Program-made: the position numbers and the translations under genes
The notes under the pieces: model-generated
Database searches by the model: none
What the model was told of the DNA's origin: nothing
Seen by the model: only the letters and a program-made list of their open reading frames with translations
Part shown: one piece after another, positions 8,513-17,696 of the stretch
How positions within the stretch are numbered: the first letter of the stretch is position 1
How the letters are laid out: each line of letters starts with the position of its first letter
Assembly (NCBI GenBank): GCA_036374835.1
Contig: DASUTB010000106.1
Span: 1 to 64,000, forward strand
Length of the DNA: 64,000 nt
Reading direction: 5' to 3'
Source: DASUTB01 sp036374835
GTDB lineage: Bacteria > Actinomycetota > Actinomycetes > Jiangellales > Jiangellaceae

Positions 8513-10087
8513 GTACCTGACGGCAACCGGCACGGGCACCGGCGACAAAATCGTGGCGTCCGACACGTCACCCACACCAGCGTCGCAGTGGGACGTCAAC
8601 GACTGGATGGCCGACTACTCGACGCTGCGCAACGTAGGCAACGGCAAGTACCTCACCGGCAACTGGGGGCCTTTCAACACCCATCCGACGAGCCCAGCGG
8701 CTGGTTCGTCCAGCAGCAGTTCCGGCTGGAGGAGCAGGACGACGGTACCTTCCTGATCCAGTACGTCGGCTACGAGACGAACGAGGGCTGGTGGTGGATC
8801 CCCGAGCACTACGTCACGGTTGCCGCCGACGGCACGGTCGGCACAGGCTCGAAGGCCGACGCCGCGCAGTTCGAGATGGAGGTCGTGAGCAGCGGCGTCG
8901 ACAGTGCTGTCGCAGCGGCGGACGACGCCGACGCGGCCGTCGTCGTGGTGGGCAGCCAGCCGTTCGTCTACGGCCGGGAGAACCATGACCGGGAGACGAT
9001 GGCGCTGGGCGAGAGCCAGCAGGAGCTCATCGAGGCGGTCAGCGCGGCCAACCCGAACACCGTCGTCGTCCTGGAGACCAGCTACCCGGTCACGATGGAC
9101 GCCGAGGCGGACACGCTGCTGTGGACGACACACGCTGGCTCGGAGACTGGGAACGCGCTCGCGGACGTCGTCTTCGGTGACGTCAACCCGGCGGGACGGC
9201 TGACCCAGACGTGGTACACCGGCACCGACGACCTGCCGAGCATCCTGGACTACGACATCATCAAGACCGGCATGACCTACATGTACTACGAGGGCACGCC
9301 GCTCTACCCGTTCGGTCACGGCCTGTCGTACAGCAGGTTCGAGTACTCGAACCTGCGGACGGACGGCACGTCGGTCGGCGGCGACGGGCTCGTCCGGGTC
9401 AGCGTCGATGTCACCAACTTCGGCGACCTGGCCGGTGACGAGGTCGTCCAGCTCTACACCCACCAGCGCACATCCCGCGACGAGGTGCCTGACAAGGAGC
9501 TCGCAGCCTTCGAGCGGGTGGCCCTCGAGCCGGGCGAGACCGAGACGGTCAAGTTCCGGCTGCGGGCGTCCGACCTGGCGCACTGGGACGTCACCCGAGA
9601 CACCTGGGTCGTCGAGCGGTCGACGTACGACGTGCTCGTGGGTTCGTCGTCCAACGACATCCGGGAACAGACCACGCTGCGGGTACGGGGCGAGCCGATC
9701 CCGGCTCGCGACCTGTCGGATCCGACCAAGGCGGAGAACTTCGACGACTACTCCGGCGTTGCGCTCGTCGACGAGAGCAAGGAGCGCGGGACGGCCGTCG
9801 AAGCCGAGGCGGACGGGAGTTGGGTCGAGTTCGCCGACGCCAAGCTCGGCAAGCGGGACACGACGTTCACCGCCGAGGTGGCCAAGGAGAGCGCGGGCAC
9901 GGGCACGATCGAGATCCGGCTCGGCTCCCCGGACGGCACGCTGCTCGGCACGGCAACCGTCGAGAGCACCGGTGACGTCTACACGTACACGACAACGACG
10001 GCACAGCTATCCGAAGACCGCGGCACACACGACGTCTACCTCGTACTCAGCGACGACGTGCGGCTGACGAGCTTCTCGATCGACTAG
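8513..10087 (+). pseudogene. GH3 beta-glucosidase remnant (C-terminal half) with CBM6-like tail
   Basis: The 5' half, including the catalytic barrel, is missing. What remains is an inserted domain (GTYLTATG...WDVNDWMADY, perhaps a fascin-like trefoil), the GH3 C-terminal domain (AAVVVVGSQP, TVVVLETSYPV, FGDVNPAGRL, PFGHGLSYSRFEYSNL), a fibronectin-III domain and a C-terminal CBM6-like beta-sandwich (about 9740-10084). One base is lost at about 8679-8682, in a C run, shifting the frame between NWGPFNT and SDEPSGWFV. Downstream of that the frame is intact to TAG. It is not expected to be catalytic. Confidence 0.85.
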
Positions 10088-10097
10088 GAGTCCCGCC

Positions 10098-10162
10098 GAT
10101 CACGCTAGCTGTGGGCGACCGCTGGCCCGTTGCGAGCCGGCGGTCGCCCACAGCTAGCGTCC
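10098..10162. repeat. Strong inverted repeat after the GH3 remnant
   Basis: Arms of 24 bases (ACGCTAGCTGTGGGCGACCG plus four more) with one mismatch and a 12-base loop, starting with GATC. It begins 10 bases after the stop codon. It could terminate transcription, but it has no T tract. It is of the same style as the other palindromes here. Confidence 0.8.
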
Positions 10163-10768
10163 GGCCGGGATGCCACGGAACACCGGACGCACCTGCCAAC
10201 GGACGCGGGCGTTCCCGCCGACTTGGGCGTCCGCCAGCCGTTGGAAGCCTGATTACCTGCGCCCCATAATGTGAACTGGTTGGCTCGCCGCGGCCGCGAT
10301 TTCATCTCTCGCGAATGATGCCGCCGACGCGAATACAACGATCAGCATCTGACTCATCCGGTGCGCCGTGCAAAGCCGGGTCACTCTGCGACTAGTTTCG
10401 GATTTCTCGACTTGGTAGCTGTGTGAGAGCGCGCCCATTCCTACCGGCGCTTCTACGAATGAGCAATGGATAGATCCGGGTATTGACCGAGCCTTGCTCC
10501 GGGCGGATAATCGGGCTGTTCAGCTGGTCCGTCGCTGGCCAGCCGCGGTTGCTGGGCAACCCTTGGGGGTGGGGAAATTGGACTCCGACATTGCCAAGTT
10601 CCTTTCTTGAATCACCTTACCCAGTGCGTGTGGTAATGCGATCTGACGATTTGATCTATTGAGCGGCACACGGAGCTCGAATAGAGGGGGTGAATGATCA
10701 AAACGCTGCACGAAAGTACCACAACATTGTGCTCGCAAAGGAGCGAGCCGACAGAGGGGGAAATGGAA
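10163..10768. other. Long intergenic region with a promoter for the DUF11 gene
   Basis: About 600 bases without a recognisable gene, richer in A+T than the surroundings. The one clear signal is the sigma70-type promoter at 10483-10511. That leaves a 5' leader of about 250 bases before the start at 10769. I do not recognise a riboswitch in it. Confidence 0.6.
10483..10511 (+). promoter_or_regulatory. Sigma70-type promoter
   Basis: TTGACC at 10483-10488, a 17-base spacer and GATAAT at 10506-10511, close to the vegetative consensus. It points toward the secreted DUF11 gene. Confidence 0.55.
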
Positions 10769-12136
10769 ATGAAACGCTTCAGACGCCTGGCGATCATGGT
10801 GGGCGTAATCGCGCTGCCCACCGCGCTCGCCGTCGTACCGGCCTCGGCTGACCACGTGGCACCGGGACCGCCGACCACGACGCTGGAAGTGCAGCCGACT
10901 GGCGTGCACGGCAACCCGACCTGTAGTGACGTGACGGATCCGGACGACTTCCTGTTCGAGTTCAAGCTCGAGCCGGTGGAAGACGGCACGTTCCCGTTGT
11001 CTTTCGACGGGCTGACCGGATCCGTGACGGTCGACCAGTACAACACGCCGGACGGGCAGGCGTTCGACTTCTCGTTCGCGGGGGACTTCGTCGCGGCGAC
11101 GGTTGTGGTCAAGGGCGGTCCGGACGCGAACCTGTACGACTACATCGCCGCGTCGTTCGCTCCGGGCGCGCAGGCCGATACTTTCCTGCACGCTCCGATC
11201 AACCCGAACAACGACAGGTTCTACGGGTTGAGCCACATCTCCTTCTGTGTCGCCGAGGCGGCGGCGGAGCTGGAGATCACCAAGACGGCCGTCGACGACA
11301 CCATCACCGTCGGTGAGCGCGGAGCCTTCGACATCACCGTCACCAGCCTGGGCCCAGCGACGGCGCAGAACGTGACGATCGACGACGAGTTGCCCAACAC
11401 GGTGCTCGACTGGGAGATCGTCAGCGAGGACATCGCAGGAGCGTGCTCGATCACAGGAGGCAACACGCTCGACTGCGATGTCGGCAATCTGGCGCCGAGC
11501 AACACGTTCACCGTGCGGGTGCAGACCACCGCACCGATCGCTCTCGGCTCCGAGTTCTGCGGCGACACGCTCGACAACACCGCGTTCGCCGATGCCGACA
11601 ACGCCGATGAGGTGTCGGACGACGCGTCGATCGACGTGATCTGTGGCGCCATCGAGGTGAACAAGTTCGCCAAGGTTCCGGGCAGCACGGACACCCAGCC
11701 GGTTGCGGGAGCGGGCTTCACCCTGTTCCACGGCGATCCGCCTGCGGCCGTTGATCCGCCCGGTGAGGTGACTACCGGAGCCGACGGCATTGCCTGCTTC
11801 GACGGGCTGCCGGTCAACACCGAGTTCACACTCACCGAGACCACGGTGCCGTCCGGCTATGCCGCGGTTGGCGACCAGTTGGTCACATCGAGTGCGGAGA
11901 ATGCAGACTGCGAAGGAACGGGGATGCCGACCTCCGTCAGCGTCGAGAACCTGGCCTTGACCGACATCTCGATCGACGTGACCGCTCAGATTCCGGGGGC
12001 CACCGAGTCCACGATCGTGTGCGCGGAGGGGGAGAACGAAGTCGGCAACAGCGGCGAATTCGCTGACCCTGCCTCGCTCGACGTCACGGACCTCGAGCCG
12101 GGAACCTACACCTGCACCATCGTCATCGACCCGTAA
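10769..12136 (+). CDS. Secreted DUF11 / prealbumin-like surface protein
   Basis: A 455-residue exported protein. The ATG at 10769 is preferred over one 6 bases upstream because the GAGGGGG site then sits 9 bases away. The signal peptide (KRFRRLAIMVGVIALPTALAVV) ends near ASA-D at residue 27. After an unassigned N-terminal domain come a DUF11 repeat at about 164-290 (LEITKTAVDDTITVGERGAFDITVT) and a SpaA/Cna-B-like prealbumin domain at about 291-390 (GAIEVNKFAK, AGAGFTLFHGD, FTLTETTVPSGY). A short beta domain ends the protein at VIDP. There is no LPxTG or membrane tail, unusual for this architecture, so it is probably secreted free or associated non-covalently. Function unknown. Confidence 0.82.
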   Translation: MKRFRRLAIMVGVIALPTALAVVPASADHVAPGPPTTTLEVQPTGVHGNPTCSDVTDPDDFLFEFKLEPVEDGTFPLSFDGLTGSVTVDQYNTPDGQAFDFSFAGDFVAATVVVKGGPDANLYDYIAASFAPGAQADTFLHAPINPNNDRFYGLSHISFCVAEAAAELEITKTAVDDTITVGERGAFDITVTSLGPATAQNVTIDDELPNTVLDWEIVSEDIAGACSITGGNTLDCDVGNLAPSNTFTVRVQTTAPIALGSEFCGDTLDNTAFADADNADEVSDDASIDVICGAIEVNKFAKVPGSTDTQPVAGAGFTLFHGDPPAAVDPPGEVTTGADGIACFDGLPVNTEFTLTETTVPSGYAAVGDQLVTSSAENADCEGTGMPTSVSVENLALTDISIDVTAQIPGATESTIVCAEGENEVGNSGEFADPASLDVTDLEPGTYTCTIVIDP

Positions 12137-12157
12137 CGCTTACAAAGGAGGCCCACT

Positions 12158-12187
12158 TGAGGGCCCGGGCTGCGCCCGGGCCCTCAC
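12158..12187 (+). terminator. GC-rich terminator hairpin
   Basis: TGAGGGCCCGGGC, a 3-base loop and the exact complement, 21 bases after the stop of the DUF11 gene. A perfect 13-base stem is the typical actinomycete hairpin without a T run. Confidence 0.7.
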
Positions 12188-12633
12188 TCATGGGCGGCAG
12201 CGCAAGCAGTTCTCGCTGTACGGCGGGCCTCGGATAGTGGTGCACACCACCTGCACGGCCGCTTCCGGGTCGGTACGCCAACCGACGTGGACGGCTACGG
12301 CCGGCGGCCGGGACGGGTGCGGAACCAACGGCCAACCAGGTCACCATCGACGAGCAGCGGTCTCGGCCCGCCGGCTCGTTGGGCGGCCACTCGCCTGTGG
12401 CCAGCAGCATCCGATGCATCACAACCGTGGGCAGCTGCGACACCTGTCGACGACAACACCGCGTCGGCCGGACGCTTCAGGCTGCGGGTCGCCGGCCGCA
12501 GCGCGTCCGGACTCCCCTCGCGGCAGGAATGACAATGCTTTCGTTCACCAAGTCTCGAGGTCTACACCGTGGTCGGTGAGCGGAGTAACGTGCCAAGGAC
12601 GGAGTATCGCTGGACGAGTCGTGGAGGAAAGCC
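12188..12633. other. Intergenic region, no gene recognised
   Basis: About 450 bases between the DUF11 terminator and the cyclase start. Open frames exist on both strands, but their translations are arginine- and proline-rich shadows without family resemblance. It presumably contains the cyclase promoter; I see no clear hexamers. Confidence 0.5.
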
Positions 12634-13485
12634 ATGTGCGCTCCCATTGCCACCGACCATCACCACAGTCACTCGACCGAGTCTTCCGGATCTCTCACCC
12701 GCCGAAACCTGCTCCGGTCGTCGGCCGCGATCGCCGGCGGGGCCGCGCTGGTCGGCGCCGGTTCGGCCGCACCAGCGGCCGCCATGCGTGGCCGACGGTT
12801 GCGCGACGCCGTCGACCTCACGCACCGGTTGGTCCGCGACTTCCCCTCGTTCTTCGGTCCTCAGGTGGTGTTCGACGAGGTCGTCAACGACTTCGATACG
12901 TCCGGCTTCTTCTCCAAGCGGTGGACGCTCGAAGAGCACATCGGCACCCACCTCGACTCCCCTGGCCACTTCGACCAAGGCAACCGGCTGGTGGACGAGC
13001 TCGATCCGGACGACCTCGTGGCGCCGATCGTGGTGATCGACATCTCAGAGAAGGCGAAGGACGACCCCAACGCGACCGTGACACCGTCGGACCTCGTCGC
13101 CTTCGAGCGCCGCTACGGGCGCATTCCACACCGCGCGCTGGTGTGCATGAACTCCGGCTGGGCTGAAAAGGTGGACAACGGCGACGCCTTCCGTGGCGGC
13201 GTCGGCTTCCCCGACCTCAACTTTCCCGGCTTCTCCGCGGACGCCACCGACTGGCTCGTCGCCAACCGGGATCCGGTGGGCATCGGCGTCGACACGATGA
13301 GCCTCGACCCGGGCAACTCCGCCGACTTCGCCGTCCACAACACCTTCCTCGCCACCGACCGGTACGGCATCGAGAGCCTCGCCAATCTCGACCGCATCCC
13401 GCCTCGGGGAGCTCGGGCCGTCGTCGGCCCCGTGCCGTGGGAGGACGGCTCCGGCGCACCCTGCCGGGTCCTCGCCACCGGCTAG
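12634..13485 (+). CDS. Tat-exported cyclase family protein (kynurenine formamidase-like)
   Basis: A 283-residue metal-dependent hydrolase of the cyclase/KynB family (PF04199). The signature HxGTHxDxPxH is present as HIGTHLDSPGH at residues 102-112, and DLTH lies at 61-64. The N terminus has a twin-arginine signal (LTRRNLLRSSAAIAGGAALVGAGSAAPAAA, residues 21-50), so the folded, metal-loaded enzyme is exported. A GGAGG lies 9 bases before the ATG. Family members hydrolyse N-formylkynurenine or cyclic amides; the extracytoplasmic location argues against tryptophan catabolism. The stop codon abuts palindromic element C1. Confidence 0.85.
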   Translation: MCAPIATDHHHSHSTESSGSLTRRNLLRSSAAIAGGAALVGAGSAAPAAAMRGRRLRDAVDLTHRLVRDFPSFFGPQVVFDEVVNDFDTSGFFSKRWTLEEHIGTHLDSPGHFDQGNRLVDELDPDDLVAPIVVIDISEKAKDDPNATVTPSDLVAFERRYGRIPHRALVCMNSGWAEKVDNGDAFRGGVGFPDLNFPGFSADATDWLVANRDPVGIGVDTMSLDPGNSADFAVHNTFLATDRYGIESLANLDRIPPRGARAVVGPVPWEDGSGAPCRVLATG

Positions 13486-13585
13486 ATCGTCCGCAAGAAG
13501 TAAGGATCAATTGCGATCTTGGTGGCGTTTGCCCAGGACGAATCGGACACCACCTCGGGTTGTTCCTTGCTTTTCACGGATGATC
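13485..13585. repeat. Palindromic element family C, copy 1
   Basis: A 101-base element that begins and ends with GATC. The outer 24 bases of each side are complementary at about three quarters of positions. The interior includes GCGTTTGCCCAGGACGA, which is also present, inverted, in the 99-base copy at 33511-33609. It starts on the last base of the cyclase stop codon. Confidence 0.85.
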
Positions 13586-13599
13586 TTCGAGCATCAGGG

Positions 13600-13767
13600 T
13601 CAACGGCGCGGACGCCGGACGAGTTCGCCGCCGCAGTTCGGGCAGTGATCCATCGCCGCCGCGCATGCCGGGCAGAACGTGCACTCGTAGCTACAGATGA
13701 ACGCCTCGCCGCTCGCCGCCAGCGGGGCATCGCAGCGCTCGCACTCTGTGCGCATCTCAAGCGCCAT
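13600..13767 (-). CDS. Small cysteine-rich DUF1272 protein
   Basis: A 55-residue protein, easily missed because of its size: it opens MALEMRTECERC and ends CPNCGGELVRRPRR. Cysteines are arranged as C-x2-C, C-x3-C-x2-C-x2-C and C-x2-C, suggesting two small zinc ribbons. The sequence matches the DUF1272 pattern (ICSYECTFC), whose function is unknown. It is transcribed divergently from the truncated haemoglobin, sharing about 40 bases of upstream DNA. Codon use matches the neighbours. Confidence 0.8.
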   Translation of the reverse strand: MALEMRTECERCDAPLAASGEAFICSYECTFCPACAAAMDHCPNCGGELVRRPRR

Positions 13768-13808
13768 GGGCGCTTCCTATCCCGAGGCCCGTGGATAAGG
13801 ATGAAATC

Positions 13809-14270
13809 ATGCGTCCGACGCTATACGAGTTCGCCGGTGGCGACGCTGCCCTGCTCAATCTCGCGAGCGCACACCATGCCCGGTGCCTCGCCGATCCGGA
13901 ACTCAATCATCCGTTCTCGCATCCCGACCAGAATCCGCAGCATGTCGAACGGCTGGCAGCCTACTGGGCCGAGGTGCTCGGCGGGCCGACGCGCTACTCG
14001 GAGTCATGCGCCGATCAGTCGTTCGTGCTGCGGCTGCACTCAGGCAACGGCGACATGACCGACCTCGGCCGCCGCTTCGTGGAATGCTTCGTCGCGGCAA
14101 TGGACGACGCCGGACTACCCGATGATCAAGAGTTCCGCGACGCGATGCGCGCGTACATGGAGTGGGCGGTCAGTGAGATCCTCTCGTACGGCCTCGCGGA
14201 CCCCGACCAGGTGCAGGACGGGCATCCGATGCCGCGCTGGTCGTGGGAAGGGCTCCAGGCCGCGGGCTGA
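13809..14270 (+). CDS. Truncated (2-on-2) haemoglobin-like protein
   Basis: A 153-residue globin of the truncated-haemoglobin group, probably group II. The N-terminal helix reads LYEFAGGDAALLNLASAHHARCLADPELNHPFS, and YWAEVLGGP precedes a region with a candidate proximal histidine in FVLRLHSGNGDM. These proteins bind haem and react with oxygen, NO or peroxides in the cytosol. The ATG at 13809 has AAGGA 7 bases upstream; a GTG 18 bases earlier is possible. It is divergent from the DUF1272 gene. Confidence 0.8.
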   Translation: MRPTLYEFAGGDAALLNLASAHHARCLADPELNHPFSHPDQNPQHVERLAAYWAEVLGGPTRYSESCADQSFVLRLHSGNGDMTDLGRRFVECFVAAMDDAGLPDDQEFRDAMRAYMEWAVSEILSYGLADPDQVQDGHPMPRWSWEGLQAAG

Positions 14271-14276
14271 CCGGGT

Positions 14277-14918
14277 TCAGTCCTTACGGCCGGTTAACGC
14301 GAGCTGGACGCCGAGCCCCATCATGACGACGCCGCCGGCACCGCCGATCGCCTCGAGCCGGCGCGGCGAACGGGCGAACCAGTCACGTGCCGTGCCCGCA
14401 ATCATCGCCCAGATGCTGTCGCACACGAGGGCGGCGCTGATCGCCACCAGCCCGAGCACGAGCAGTTGACTCGTGATGTGGCCGTTGGCCGGCGTGACGA
14501 ACTGGGGAAGGATGGCGGCGAAGAACACGATGCTCTTCGGATTGGTCACGCCGACGACGAACCCGTCGATAAGGACCTTGCGCGGACGGACGACTCCAGT
14601 GAAATGCCCGTCCGGCACCGCCGACAGTCGGCGCCGATGCCGGAGCGCCTGGGCTCCGAGGTACACGAGATAGGCAGCCCCGGCGAACTTGAGCACGGTG
14701 AACGCCAGCACGGACCGCTCGACGATGGCGGCGACTCCGAAAGCGACGGCACCGACGTGGACGTAGACACCTGCGGCGTTGCCCACGACGGTCAGCAGTG
14801 CGGGACGCTTCCCCAGCGTCAGCGCACGACTGATCGTGAACAGGACGCTCGGTCCCGGGACGGCGACGAAGATCACGGCGACGACGGCGAACGCCAGTAA
14901 TCGATCAGCGCTAGGCAC
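14277..14918 (-). CDS. LysE/RhtB family amino-acid exporter
   Basis: A 213-residue inner-membrane protein with six predicted helices. The N-terminal AVPGPSVLFTISRALTLGKRPAL is the LysE/RhtB signature, and NPKSIVFFAAILPQF is the second conserved loop. A GTG start at 14918 gives the normal family length; the frame is open further upstream, but that region is not membrane-like. It probably exports an amino acid or homoserine-lactone-like metabolite by proton antiport. The stop lies 6 bases from the convergent globin gene. Confidence 0.85.
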   Translation of the reverse strand: MPSADRLLAFAVVAVIFVAVPGPSVLFTISRALTLGKRPALLTVVGNAAGVYVHVGAVAFGVAAIVERSVLAFTVLKFAGAAYLVYLGAQALRHRRRLSAVPDGHFTGVVRPRKVLIDGFVVGVTNPKSIVFFAAILPQFVTPANGHITSQLLVLGLVAISAALVCDSIWAMIAGTARDWFARSPRRLEAIGGAGGVVMMGLGVQLALTGRKD

Positions 14919-15100
14919 GTGGGTAGCGTATGCGAGTGCGGGCGATTCTCCGAAGCGCTTTTCGGCGCCCTCGTCACGGCTAGGGCAGCTCCTCGCCGAC
15001 CCAGCCGTCGATCGCCTCGCGGAAAATAGAATCGGAGACGGACTCGGTCCGCGAGAAAAGCCGTGGCGAACGTAGCCGGGAATCGACGACAATCCGCACG

Positions 15101-16078
15101 ATGTTCGATGAGCCAGCGGACTTGACGTGTGATCGTATTCGCGTGGCACTCGCGGAACACTGGGGGCTCGCCGCCTGGGGCGTTCGGTATGCACCGCTCG
15201 GCTTCGGGAGCCATCACTGGATCGTCGAGCGATCGGACGGGGAGCCCGCGTGGTTCGTGACTGCCGACCGGCTCGCCGACGGGAATGCCTTCGAGACACT
15301 CAACGCAACCGCCGCGGCGAAGTTCGAACTGGCCGAGCAAGGACTCGAGTTCGTACTCGCCGGCCTCGCAGACCGCGCCGGCCGCCTCGTCGTCCCGCTG
15401 GACGGCAGCTGGGCGATGCAGGTGTATCCGTACGTCATCGGGCAGGCATCCGGATTCGGCCGGTGGGAGGACCCCGGCGAGCGGCATCAGATCGCCACGC
15501 TCCTTCGTCGATTGCACGATGCCATACCGCCACCGTCTCTACCACGGTGGGACTCAGCGATCCCGCAACGCGACGCCCTCACCGCTGCATTCGACGACCT
15601 CGGACGGCCGTGGTCGACCGGCCCGTACGCCGACGCGGTCCGCGGGTTGCTCGCCGAGCGCCGGGCAGCCGTCGAGCGTCGCCTCGCTCGGTACGACGCG
15701 CTGGTGAACTCCGTCGAGTCGACCTCCGCGCTCTGGGTCGTCTCCCATGGCGAGCCGCATGCGGGCAACGTCATCCGGACGGACGGAGCAATGCTATTGA
15801 TCGACTGGGACACGGTGCGGCGAGCCCCGAAGGAACGCGATCTCGTCAACGCATTCGACGACGGAACGACCGACTTGCAGAACACCGATGCGATCGAGGC
15901 CTACCAGCACACGGCCGGCCGGGTGACGCTTCATGAGGAGAGCGTGCAGCTCTTCCGGCTCTGGTGGGGACTGGCCGAGATCTGTGCCTACGCAGCTCAC
16001 TTCCGTGGCCCGCACCGCGACGGCGAGGATGACCGCCTGTCGTGGCGCGCCCTGCTGCACTACCTGCCGGCCGGCTAG
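15101..16078 (+). CDS. Aminoglycoside phosphotransferase-fold kinase
   Basis: A 325-residue APH/choline-kinase-fold protein. The catalytic loop is HGEPHAGN at 216-223, with glutamate in place of the usual aspartate after HG, and the metal-binding motif is IDWD at 234-237. It phosphorylates a small hydroxylated substrate; nothing nearby reveals which, and a resistance role should not be assumed. It is transcribed alone, divergent from lysE, and its stop codon overlaps the convergent yrdB gene by 4 bases. Confidence 0.75.
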   Translation: MFDEPADLTCDRIRVALAEHWGLAAWGVRYAPLGFGSHHWIVERSDGEPAWFVTADRLADGNAFETLNATAAAKFELAEQGLEFVLAGLADRAGRLVVPLDGSWAMQVYPYVIGQASGFGRWEDPGERHQIATLLRRLHDAIPPPSLPRWDSAIPQRDALTAAFDDLGRPWSTGPYADAVRGLLAERRAAVERRLARYDALVNSVESTSALWVVSHGEPHAGNVIRTDGAMLLIDWDTVRRAPKERDLVNAFDDGTTDLQNTDAIEAYQHTAGRVTLHEESVQLFRLWWGLAEICAYAAHFRGPHRDGEDDRLSWRALLHYLPAG

Positions 16079-16467
16079 TCCGTTGCCGCCGTACCGCGCT
16101 CGCCGATGAGCCACCGGATCCGGCCGGCCGCGAAGACGACATGAATCACGTTGAGTGCGGCGAGCACGATGGCGACGATCGGTGCGCCGCCGATCCAGAA
16201 CATGACGCAGCCGCCGCCCAGCACGAGCACCTCGACTACGAGCCGCACCTGACCGTTCACCGGCACCGGGGCGCCCCCACCGCGGCTCGGATCGCCGGGA
16301 ACGGCGAACGTCCCCCACGCAGCGACCGAGAGCACGAGCAGACCGAGGCCGAGCGGCCACGAGCCGAGCTGCCAGCCGCCCCATGCGAAACCGGTCCAGG
16401 CGGCGAGCTCCAGAACGAACCGTAGCGCCAGGTTCCACGGCGGCATCTGATCATCTTTTTCAGGCAC
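16075..16467 (-). CDS. YrdB family membrane protein (DUF2568)
   Basis: A 130-residue protein with four hydrophobic segments. ALRFVLELAAWTGFAWGGWQ and VRLVVEVLVLGGGCVMFW are typical of the YrdB family, whose function is unknown. The start may be one of several in-frame codons near 16467. The frame has the same base composition as its neighbours. Confidence 0.8.
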   Translation of the reverse strand: MPEKDDQMPPWNLALRFVLELAAWTGFAWGGWQLGSWPLGLGLLVLSVAAWGTFAVPGDPSRGGGAPVPVNGQVRLVVEVLVLGGGCVMFWIGGAPIVAIVLAALNVIHVVFAAGRIRWLIGERGTAATD

Positions 16468-16487
16468 GATCGAAGCGTACGTCGGCC

Positions 16488-17591
16488 CTACGGTGCGCTG
16501 ATGTCCACCCCGGTGAGCCGTCCATCACGGAACGCCGCGAGCCGCTCGGCCTCGTGCTCGATCTCCCGCCGGCGCGCGGCCGCCACCGGAGCCCACAGCT
16601 CGCCGGCGACCTTCAGCTTGGCTCCCGATTGACGGGGCCGCCACCATCCGGCGATCTCTCCGTCGATCAGAACAGCTCCCGGACGGCCGAGTACGGGCCA
16701 CAACTTCTTCGCCCGCGCCTTGTCGGGGACCAGCAGGCCTCGGTCCTTGGCCTGGAGGAACAGATCATAGGGCCCGATCAGCCGAGTCACCCGTGGTCGA
16801 TCCGCGCTCAGCGCGGGCTCGTCCGACTCGAGAATCCAGCGACGCGCGCCGTCCACCGTTACCTCGGTGGCGTCGCTCGGCCAGTGCGCCTTGACCTCCT
16901 TCACCGGGGAGTCGAGATAGTCCGCGACGTGCTTGTGCGTCGCCGGGCCGAGAAGGCGAAGGTATCCGCGGATCACGTCGTGCCGGTCGCCCGGACGGCC
17001 CGTCGGATCGAAGACGGGTATCGGCTGCAGGACCGGAGGCGACGTCCCGGCTTGCAGCTCGAGGCCGGCACGCGTGGCGCCGAGACGGAACGGCAGCTCG
17101 TAAAGGTGCGTCGCCTGGCACGAGCGGCAGTAGCGCAAGTACGGCTCGTCCACGCGTTTGGTGATCTCGGTGGAGACCTCCCCCTTCACCATCGGCTTCG
17201 TGACGACCTTCCGCATCTGCGCAGCCACAGTGTCCAGCGCGTCGAGCACCGCGATGCCGGCGGCTTCGAGTGGCTTCGCGGCATCGAAGATCCGCTTGAC
17301 CGCATCCGCCTCCGAGTAGGGCTGCACCGCCCCCGCTATTGATGGCAGGTCGGCACGCCGGTAGACGTGCGGAGCGCCGCGAATAGTCCACAGCATGACG
17401 ACGTCGTCCGCTGCCAGGCTCGACACATCGACTCCGCGAATCGCGAGCGCCCACAGCGCGCCGTCGGGCCCGGTGTCCTGAACACCGGCGTCACATGCGG
17501 CCGCGTCGGCGAGCGGGACGGCGGACCGATCGAGCTGCTGGGCCCGGACCCGGAAGCCGAGCACCTGCTCCCGCGTCACCTCAACTGGCAT
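16488..17591 (-). CDS. AlkZ-like winged-helix protein (HTH_42)
   Basis: A 367-residue protein of the winged-helix DNA-glycosylase-like family that includes AlkZ/YcaQ. Diagnostic stretches are WTIRGAPHVYRRADLP near residue 68, a series of winged helices, and the C-terminal PGAVLIDGEIAGWWRP. Some members unhook DNA interstrand crosslinks or remove alkylated bases; others have no known activity. I do not see a clear QxQ or QxD catalytic motif, so the biochemical role is open. It is monocistronic. Confidence 0.75.
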   Translation of the reverse strand: MPVEVTREQVLGFRVRAQQLDRSAVPLADAAACDAGVQDTGPDGALWALAIRGVDVSSLAADDVVMLWTIRGAPHVYRRADLPSIAGAVQPYSEADAVKRIFDAAKPLEAAGIAVLDALDTVAAQMRKVVTKPMVKGEVSTEITKRVDEPYLRYCRSCQATHLYELPFRLGATRAGLELQAGTSPPVLQPIPVFDPTGRPGDRHDVIRGYLRLLGPATHKHVADYLDSPVKEVKAHWPSDATEVTVDGARRWILESDEPALSADRPRVTRLIGPYDLFLQAKDRGLLVPDKARAKKLWPVLGRPGAVLIDGEIAGWWRPRQSGAKLKVAGELWAPVAAARRREIEHEAERLAAFRDGRLTGVDISAP

Positions 17592-17696
17592 ACCGCCATC
17601 ATAGGAACGCCCCGCTGACAGGTAGTCGAGATCATTTCGGTTGGTGGCGTGGTCAGGCAGTATTGACCGGTGCCCCCGATCCCTACCCTGCGCCGG

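Noticed and set aside
12237..13166. Plus-strand 309-codon frame overlapping the cyclase
   Set aside because: The cyclase in another frame has a Tat signal and the full metal motif; this frame is an Arg-rich shadow.
15101..16078. Aminoglycoside resistance gene
   Set aside because: The fold is APH-like, but no substrate-specific motif, mobile context or resistance neighbours are present; naming it a resistance determinant would be unsupported.
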